Shown here: positions 1 to 2,819 of the stretch, piece by piece
Numbering within the stretch: position 1 is the stretch's first letter
Layout of the letters: the number at the start of each line of letters is the position of its first letter
Assembly: GCA_012035435.1 (NCBI GenBank)
Contig: JAAUPH010000211.1
Coordinates: forward strand, 1 to 5,092
Source: Sphingopyxis sp.
GTDB taxonomy: Bacteria; Pseudomonadota; Alphaproteobacteria; Sphingomonadales; Sphingomonadaceae
Direction: 5' to 3'
Length of the DNA stretch: 5,092 bases
Notes under the pieces: model-generated
What the model was told of the DNA's origin: nothing
Seen by the model: the letters and a program-made list of their open reading frames with translations, nothing else
The model's database searches: none
Program-made: the position numbers and the translations under genes

Positions 1-1
1 C

Positions 2-127
2 CGCGACGCCCAAGATTTCGACAATGCCCATTTGATGTGCGGCTCCCCTGACCCGAATAAATGCGAGCATGCGCCGATGTCTGCCGCGGTGCAAGCGCTT
101 GCAAGGACCAAGCTTTGCGCTAGCTAG
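2..127 (+). CDS. C-terminal end of an unidentified protein (5' truncated by window edge)
   Basis: An open frame enters from the left edge and ends at TAG 125-127, giving 41 residues. It is the only + strand frame open across this stretch; the other two meet stops within about the first 50 bases. The peptide contains three cysteines (about residues 13, 21 and 39 of the visible part), with a Cys-Gly-Ser-Pro-Asp-Pro-Asn-Lys-Cys stretch, and ends in an Ala-rich segment followed by Lys-Leu-Cys-Ala-Ser. The paired cysteines would fit a disulfide-bonded exported protein, but this is only inference and I do not recognise the family. The strongest support for a real gene is position: its stop codon overlaps the ribosome binding site of the Nudix gene, whose ATG follows only six bases later, as in a translationally coupled operon. 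Confidence 0.55.
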   Translation, partial: RDAQDFDNAHLMCGSPDPNKCEHAPMSAAVQALARTKLCAS

Positions 128-131
128 GGAG
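126..131 (+). promoter_or_regulatory. Ribosome binding site of the Nudix gene, overlapping the upstream stop codon
   Basis: AGGGAG sits two bases before ATG 134 and shares its first two bases with the TAG stop at 125-127. The SD-to-start spacing is short. It supports ATG 134 as the start and suggests translational coupling to the upstream gene. Confidence 0.5.
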
Positions 132-133
132 CG

Positions 134-898
134 ATGACGAGGGAAGAACCGATCGATGGAGCCATACCGGCGGCGACGCTGGTGTTGATGCGGCGGGGCA
201 CGGGCGATGCCGAGTTGCTGCTGGTGAAGCGTGCGACGACCATGGCCTTTGCGGCGGGCGCGGTGGTGTTTCCCGGGGGACGGATCGATCCTGACGACCA
301 TGTCGTCGCGGCAATGCATGGCCGGGCAGACGATATTGAGGCGGCGGCGCGCGTTGCGGCGCTGCGCGAGACGCTGGAGGAGACGGGGCTGGCTGTGGGC
401 TGGCCGACGTTATCGGTTGCTTCGATACCGCGAGTCCGCGCGGAGCTTCTGGCCGAGCGGCCCTTGTCGGAGATTCTGAGTGAATATGGCAGCGCGCTTG
501 ATCTTGACGCGCTCGTCCCTTTTGCGCGCTGGTGCCCCAATTTCAAGGAAAGCCGGACGTTCGACACATGGTTCTTTGCCGCCGAGGCGCCCGACCATGC
601 GCATGAGCTAACGGTTAGCGAGGCCGAGCATAGCCATATCTTTTGGGATTCGGCGTCGTCGGCGCTGGCGTCGGCGGATCGGGGCGACATTAGTGTGATT
701 TTTCCCACCAGGCGGAATCTGGAACGACTTTCCGGTCATGCGGACATCACGTCCTTTGCGGCGCACGCGGGGGCCTACCCCGTTGAGCGAATAACCCCCT
801 GGGTTGAAGAGCGAGACGGCATCACAATGCTTTGCATTCCGGAAAATCTCGGATATCCGGTGACGAGCGAAACTTGGGAGAAGGTGCGGCGCGGGTGA
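134..898 (+). CDS. NUDT19-like Nudix hydrolase
   Basis: A complete 254-residue protein of the Nudix superfamily, whose members hydrolyse nucleoside diphosphates linked to another moiety (X), using Mg2+ or Mn2+. The N-terminal strand, the VKRATTMAFAAGAVVFPGGR segment (31-50) and the catalytic RETLEETG helix (78-85) form the Nudix fold core. Between the FPGG turn and the RE..EE helix there are about 15 more residues than in the classic GX5EX7REUXEEXGU box. An insertion here is typical of the NUDT19/RP2 branch, as is the RTFDTWFF strand at 141-148. Mammalian NUDT19 is a peroxisomal CoA diphosphatase; for this bacterial protein CoA or acyl-CoA as substrate is only a guess. No signal peptide or membrane segment is visible, so it should be cytosolic. 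It probably shares a transcript with the gene ending at 127. No clear terminator follows the TGA. The family is sure, the substrate is not. Confidence 0.92.
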   Translation: MTREEPIDGAIPAATLVLMRRGTGDAELLLVKRATTMAFAAGAVVFPGGRIDPDDHVVAAMHGRADDIEAAARVAALRETLEETGLAVGWPTLSVASIPRVRAELLAERPLSEILSEYGSALDLDALVPFARWCPNFKESRTFDTWFFAAEAPDHAHELTVSEAEHSHIFWDSASSALASADRGDISVIFPTRRNLERLSGHADITSFAAHAGAYPVERITPWVEERDGITMLCIPENLGYPVTSETWEKVRRG

Positions 899-988
899 AT
901 TCTGAGCCGATGCACTAGTCCAGGCTTTTAACCATTCAGCGGCTTAAAGCTGCGTTCCATCGACAAAAGTTAATTTTTCAATGATCTT

Positions 989-1014
989 ATCGCAATTGAC
1001 TGTTGCATTATGAC
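989..1014 (+). promoter_or_regulatory. Candidate upstream element of the first small membrane protein gene
   Basis: This block aligns without gaps to 1474-1499 upstream of the paralogous gene, matching at about 17 of 26 positions (shared pieces AT-GCAA, GCA and TGAC in the same register). Its end lies 101 nt before ATG 1116, against 103 nt for the second copy. It overlaps a TTGACT hexamer (996-1001) that could be a -35 box, and an inverted repeat GACTGT-N9-ACAGTC (998-1018). No convincing -10 box lies at the right distance, so promoter or operator function is inferred only from conservation. Confidence 0.3.
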
Positions 1015-1049
1015 AGTCGGCTGCGTAATGCGCGGGGGACTGTTTGGCT

Positions 1050-1078
1050 CGGTAGGGGGATTCTCCGTCCCTGAACCG
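1050..1078 (+). other. Leader hairpin upstream of the first small gene
   Basis: CGGTAGGG (1050-1057) pairs with CCCT (1069-1072) and ACCG (1075-1078), giving eight pairs with a two-base bulge. GGA/TCC can pair further inside the loop. No T-run follows, so it is not a terminator. A GCCGGAAT..TGGC motif begins just after it, as it does after the different hairpin in the second leader. It may act in mRNA stability or translation control; this is inference. Confidence 0.35.
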
Positions 1079-1105
1079 TGCCGGAATGTTGGCAGTCCAG
1101 TGGAT

Positions 1106-1110
1106 GGAGA
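1106..1110 (+). promoter_or_regulatory. SD deciding the start of the first small gene
   Basis: GGAGA is five bases before ATG 1116. It overlaps the last base of an in-frame ATG at 1104 that has no SD of its own. This points to 1116 as the real start. The second copy (1593-1597) has the same arrangement. Confidence 0.7.
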
Positions 1111-1115
1111 CGATA

Positions 1116-1346
1116 ATGATTAAGCTCAATAAGGCGGCTGTTGCGCTCGCCGCCATTTCGATGGTTGCGGCTCCGGTTGCAGCTTCGGCCGCTCCGATCG
1201 CAGACCTCCGCGCCGTCTCGGCCGTGGAAGGCGCCAGCGACATGGAAGGTTCGTCATGGATTCTGATCCTGCTCGGCGTTGCCGCTGCAGTGGCCGGCAT
1301 CGTGGCAATCGCTGACGGTAGCGATGATGAGCCGACCAGCCCGTAA
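1116..1346 (+). CDS. Small exported single-span membrane protein, copy 1 of a tandem pair
   Basis: A 76-residue protein of unknown function. Residues 1-25 form a Sec-type signal peptide: Lys3 and Lys6, a hydrophobic Ala/Val/Leu core, then an ASA site with likely cleavage before Ala26. The mature part would be about 51 residues. It has a polar segment (APIADLRAVSAVEGASDMEG, 26-45), one hydrophobic helix from about Ser47 to Ala66, and a short acidic tail ending in DDEPTSP. Assuming cleavage, the N-terminal segment would face the periplasm and the acidic tail the cytoplasm. I chose ATG 1116 because GGAGA lies five bases upstream; in-frame starts at 1086 and 1104 lack an SD. The gene has a terminator directly downstream and looks monocistronic. 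Its neighbour at 1603-1827 is a clear paralog with the same layout. I recognise no named family; small Ala-rich proteins of this style with an acid-rich Pro-x-Ser-Pro tail are, to my recollection, found as hypothetical proteins in sphingomonads. Function should not be assigned. Confidence 0.88.
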   Translation: MIKLNKAAVALAAISMVAAPVAASAAPIADLRAVSAVEGASDMEGSSWILILLGVAAAVAGIVAIADGSDDEPTSP

Positions 1347-1372
1347 TTGGCTGACGGAATATTGGTTTCATG

Positions 1373-1405
1373 AAAGGGTCGCTGCCTTCGCGTAGCGGCC
1401 CTTTT
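1373..1405 (+). terminator. Rho-independent terminator of the first small gene
   Basis: AAAGGGTCGCT (1373-1383) pairs fully with AGCGGCCCTTT (1394-1404) through one G-U pair. G1384-T1393 and C1385-G1392 extend the stem. The 3' arm ends in TTTT (1402-1405). It starts 26 bases after the TAA. The arms are the same as in the terminator of the second copy. Confidence 0.85.
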
Positions 1406-1429
1406 AATTTGTGTCAGCGCCGTGACGAC

Positions 1430-1465
1430 AATGGGTCGATCATATTGCGGATTGTGTGACCCATT
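1430..1465. repeat. Inverted repeat between the two small genes
   Basis: AATGGGTC (1430-1437) and GACCCATT (1458-1465) form a perfect 8-bp inverted repeat around a 20-base spacer. It lies after the first terminator and before the upstream element of the second gene. It could be a regulator binding site or a hairpin, or chance; no T-run follows either arm. Confidence 0.35.
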
Positions 1466-1473
1466 TGCCATGG

Positions 1474-1499
1474 ATAGCAAATAGTTCTGGCACTGTGAC
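1474..1499 (+). promoter_or_regulatory. Candidate upstream element of the second small membrane protein gene
   Basis: Counterpart of 989-1014, at nearly the same distance from the start codon (103 nt before ATG 1603). The shared GCAA, GCA and TGAC pieces keep the same register. TTGTCA (1502-1507) just downstream resembles a -35 hexamer, but no good -10 follows at 16-18 bases. The inverted repeat seen in the first copy is not kept here. Function is inferred from conservation only. Confidence 0.3.
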
Positions 1500-1521
1500 G
1501 ATTGTCATATTGTTATTGGTA

Positions 1522-1551
1522 GGCCGGGCCGCTACCTAAACGCGGCCGGCC
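1522..1551 (+). other. Strong all-GC leader hairpin upstream of the second small gene
   Basis: GGCCGGGCCGC (1522-1532) pairs with GCGGCCGGCC (1542-1551): ten G-C pairs with one bulged G and a nine-base loop (1533-1541). No T-run follows, so it is not a terminator. It ends 51 bases before ATG 1603, and the GCCGGAATTGGC motif (1549-1560) overlaps its 3' end. A hairpin with unrelated sequence stands in the matching place in the first leader, which suggests that the structure matters more than the sequence. Confidence 0.45.
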
Positions 1552-1592
1552 GGAATTGGCTTCCCCCCACATTGCGTTCGGTTGTGCTAAAT

Positions 1593-1597
1593 GGAGA
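1593..1597 (+). promoter_or_regulatory. SD deciding the start of the second small gene
   Basis: GGAGA lies five bases before ATG 1603 and overlaps an in-frame ATG at 1591 that has no SD upstream. As in copy 1, the downstream ATG is the better start. Confidence 0.7.
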
Positions 1598-1602
1598 TGA
1601 TC

Positions 1603-1827
1603 ATGAACTTGTTCAAAAAGGCACTTGTTGCGTCTGCCGCAACTTCCATGCTGCTTGCTCCGGTTGCTGCTTCGGCTGCTCCGATTGCTGATCTGCGCGC
1701 CGTTTCGGCTGTGGATGGTGCCAGCGAAATGGAAGGTTCTTCGTGGATATTCATCCTGCTCGGCGTTGCCGCAGCCGTCGGTTTGATTGTTGTCGTCTCG
1801 GATGATGATGATCCGACCAGCCCGTAA
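1603..1827 (+). CDS. Small exported single-span membrane protein, copy 2 of a tandem pair
   Basis: A 74-residue paralog of the protein at 1116-1346. It has a signal peptide with Lys5 and Lys6, a hydrophobic core, and likely cleavage after ASA (Ala25). A polar segment (26-45), one hydrophobic helix at about 47-65 and an acidic tail of four Asp followed by PTSP complete it. Residues 19-59 match copy 1 at 38 of 41 positions; the three differences are Glu38Asp, Asp42Glu and Leu50Phe. The signal-peptide N-terminus and the end of the helix diverge more, and the tail is two residues shorter. Of the 38 identical residues, 15 use a different codon, with copy 2 favouring T-ending codons such as GCT. 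The final Pro-Thr-Ser-Pro-stop codons are the same in both. It has its own terminator. The long start at 1591 is less likely because the SD lies inside it. Function unknown. Confidence 0.88.
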   Translation: MNLFKKALVASAATSMLLAPVAASAAPIADLRAVSAVDGASEMEGSSWIFILLGVAAAVGLIVVVSDDDDPTSP

Positions 1828-1852
1828 TCGGTGGACCGAATACAGGATATCG

Positions 1853-1886
1853 AAAGGGTCGCTGCCTGCGGGTAGCGGCCCTTTTT
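1853..1886 (+). terminator. Rho-independent terminator of the second small gene
   Basis: AAAGGGTCGCT (1853-1863) pairs with AGCGGCCCTTT (1874-1884). G1864-T1873, C1865-G1872 and C1866-G1871 extend it to 14 pairs with a TGCG loop, followed by a T-run to 1886. It sits between convergent genes. Read from the - strand it gives only TTT after the stem, so it would stop transcripts of the Nit gene weakly at best. Confidence 0.87.
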
Positions 1887-1890
1887 CGTG

Positions 1891-2721
1891 TCAAAATCGC
1901 AGGCGGCGACTAGCGCGTGAGCGGACGAGGGGAATGGCGGCGCGACCCGCGGTCACAGCCGCCGAATCGATGTCAGCGAAGATAAGCGCAGGCCCTTCGC
2001 TATCCGCCTCGGCTATGACATGCCCCCACGGATCGATCACGATGCTGTGGCCAAAGGTGGTTCGCCCGTCGGCATGCGCCCCGGCCTGTGCGGGTGCGAT
2101 GACAAAACAGCCAGTTTCGATGGCGCGTGCGCGCAGCAATATGTGCCAATGCGCCGTCCCGGTCGGTACGGTGAAAGCCGCAGGCACGGCCAATGCCGTC
2201 GCGCCGTGATGGACGAGCGCCGCGTAAAGCTCGGGGAAGCGCAGGTCGAAACAGATGCTCAGGCCCAAGGCTCCAACGGGCGTATCCAGCACGACCAATT
2301 TGCCGCCGCCATCATAGGCCGCCGATTCGCGCCAGCTTTCGCCGGTCGGCAAATCGACGTCGAACATGTGGACTTTGTCATAGCGCGCCGCGAGCGCGCC
2401 GTCGGGGGCGAAAATCAGGCTGCGATTGACCCGGCGCTGGCCGTTGCTGCTGACGAACGGCGCGGACCCGGCGTGGAGCCACAGGCTTGAATCCGCCGCT
2501 ATGGCCGCCAGTCGCGCGGGCCAGGGTGACGCTTCCTCTGTCGTCAAATGCGCAGCGGACCGTTCGCGATTCCGATCAAGCAGCAGCGCCATTTCCGGCA
2601 GGAACAACATCTGGGCACCGCTGGACGCGGCTTGGACCGCTGCCGCCGCAATCTGATCCAGATTTTCGGCAGGATCGATCCCGCTGGTCATTTGGGCTAG
2701 GGCAATGCGCACGGAGGTCAT
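1891..2721 (-). CDS. Nitrilase-superfamily amidase (Nit / deaminated glutathione amidase type)
   Basis: A complete 276-residue C-N hydrolase. The Glu-Lys-Cys triad is visible: Glu43 in LFLPEMA, Lys116 in RYDKVHMFDVD, and Cys157 in SICFDLRFPELY. Further Nit-branch signatures are VRIALAQM at the start, the AFTVPTGTAHWHILLRARAIE block (182-202) and HSIVIDPWG (225-233). Mammalian Nit1 and E. coli YbeM of this branch hydrolyse deaminated glutathione, a side product of transaminases, to alpha-ketoglutarate and Cys-Gly. That activity is likely here but inferred from family resemblance; omega-amidase (Nit2-like) is the main alternative. No signal peptide is seen, so it is cytosolic. The frame could open at a TTG at 2757, but the family begins next to VRIALAQM and no SD precedes the TTG, so I take ATG 2721. 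The SD there (GGGA, two bases before the ATG) is weak. The gene converges on the second small gene and diverges from the M16 peptidase gene. Confidence 0.93.
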   Translation of the reverse strand: MTSVRIALAQMTSGIDPAENLDQIAAAAVQAASSGAQMLFLPEMALLLDRNRERSAAHLTTEEASPWPARLAAIAADSSLWLHAGSAPFVSSNGQRRVNRSLIFAPDGALAARYDKVHMFDVDLPTGESWRESAAYDGGGKLVVLDTPVGALGLSICFDLRFPELYAALVHHGATALAVPAAFTVPTGTAHWHILLRARAIETGCFVIAPAQAGAHADGRTTFGHSIVIDPWGHVIAEADSEGPALIFADIDSAAVTAGRAAIPLVRSRASRRLRF

Positions 2722-2819
2722 GGTCCCGTCGATACGCAGCCCGCCTGCGGACAACAAGAAACTTTGCGCGCGGAGCCGCGTTCATCTGCGAGCAAGGTGG
2801 CAGGCGCTTAGGAGATTAA
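2722..2819. promoter_or_regulatory. Divergent intergenic region between Nit amidase and M16 peptidase genes
   Basis: These 98 bp must hold the 5' ends of both genes unless a transcript starts inside a neighbour. I find no convincing -35/-10 pair on either strand. The only symmetric feature is CGCGG-AG-CCGCG (2769-2780), whose two-base gap is too tight for a good hairpin loop but which could be a dyad binding site. Promoters are inferred from gene orientation, not seen. Confidence 0.35.
2810..2815 (+). promoter_or_regulatory. Ribosome binding site of the M16 peptidase gene
   Basis: AGGAGA with a four-base gap to ATG 2820 is the strongest SD in the window. It fixes the start directly ahead of the signal peptide. 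Confidence 0.75.

Noticed and set aside
124..708. 194-codon - strand frame antisense to the Nudix gene
   Set aside because: Ser/Ala-rich product with no motif. The + strand carries an unmistakable Nudix box and an SD.
944..1480. 178-codon - strand frame over the first small gene and its flanks
   Set aside because: It is antisense to a gene with signal peptide, SD, terminator and a conserved paralog. The second copy has no matching antisense frame, and the product has no recognisable domain.
1488..1507. Possible sigma-54 promoter from TGGCAC upstream of the second small gene
   Set aside because: The -12 TTGCA element is not at the required spacing (the bases there are CGATT), and the first copy has TTGCAT instead of TGGCAC at the same place.
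1116..1827. The small genes as a two-peptide bacteriocin or a toxin-antitoxin pair
   Set aside because: Both have Sec-type signal peptides rather than double-glycine leaders, the two proteins are near-identical rather than complementary, and no immunity, export or antitoxin gene lies beside them.
1116..1886. The repeated unit as an insertion sequence or integrated element
   Set aside because: No transposase, terminal inverted repeats or target-site duplication is visible. The repeat is explained by tandem gene duplication.
2020..2490. 156-codon + strand frame antisense to the Nit amidase gene
   Set aside because: Low-complexity Arg/Ala/Gly-rich product. The - strand frame has the complete Glu-Lys-Cys nitrilase signature.
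2722..2757. Longer N-terminus of the Nit amidase from TTG 2757
   Set aside because: The extra 12 residues lie outside the family's usual start, the TTG has no SD, and ATG 2721 leads directly into the conserved first strand.
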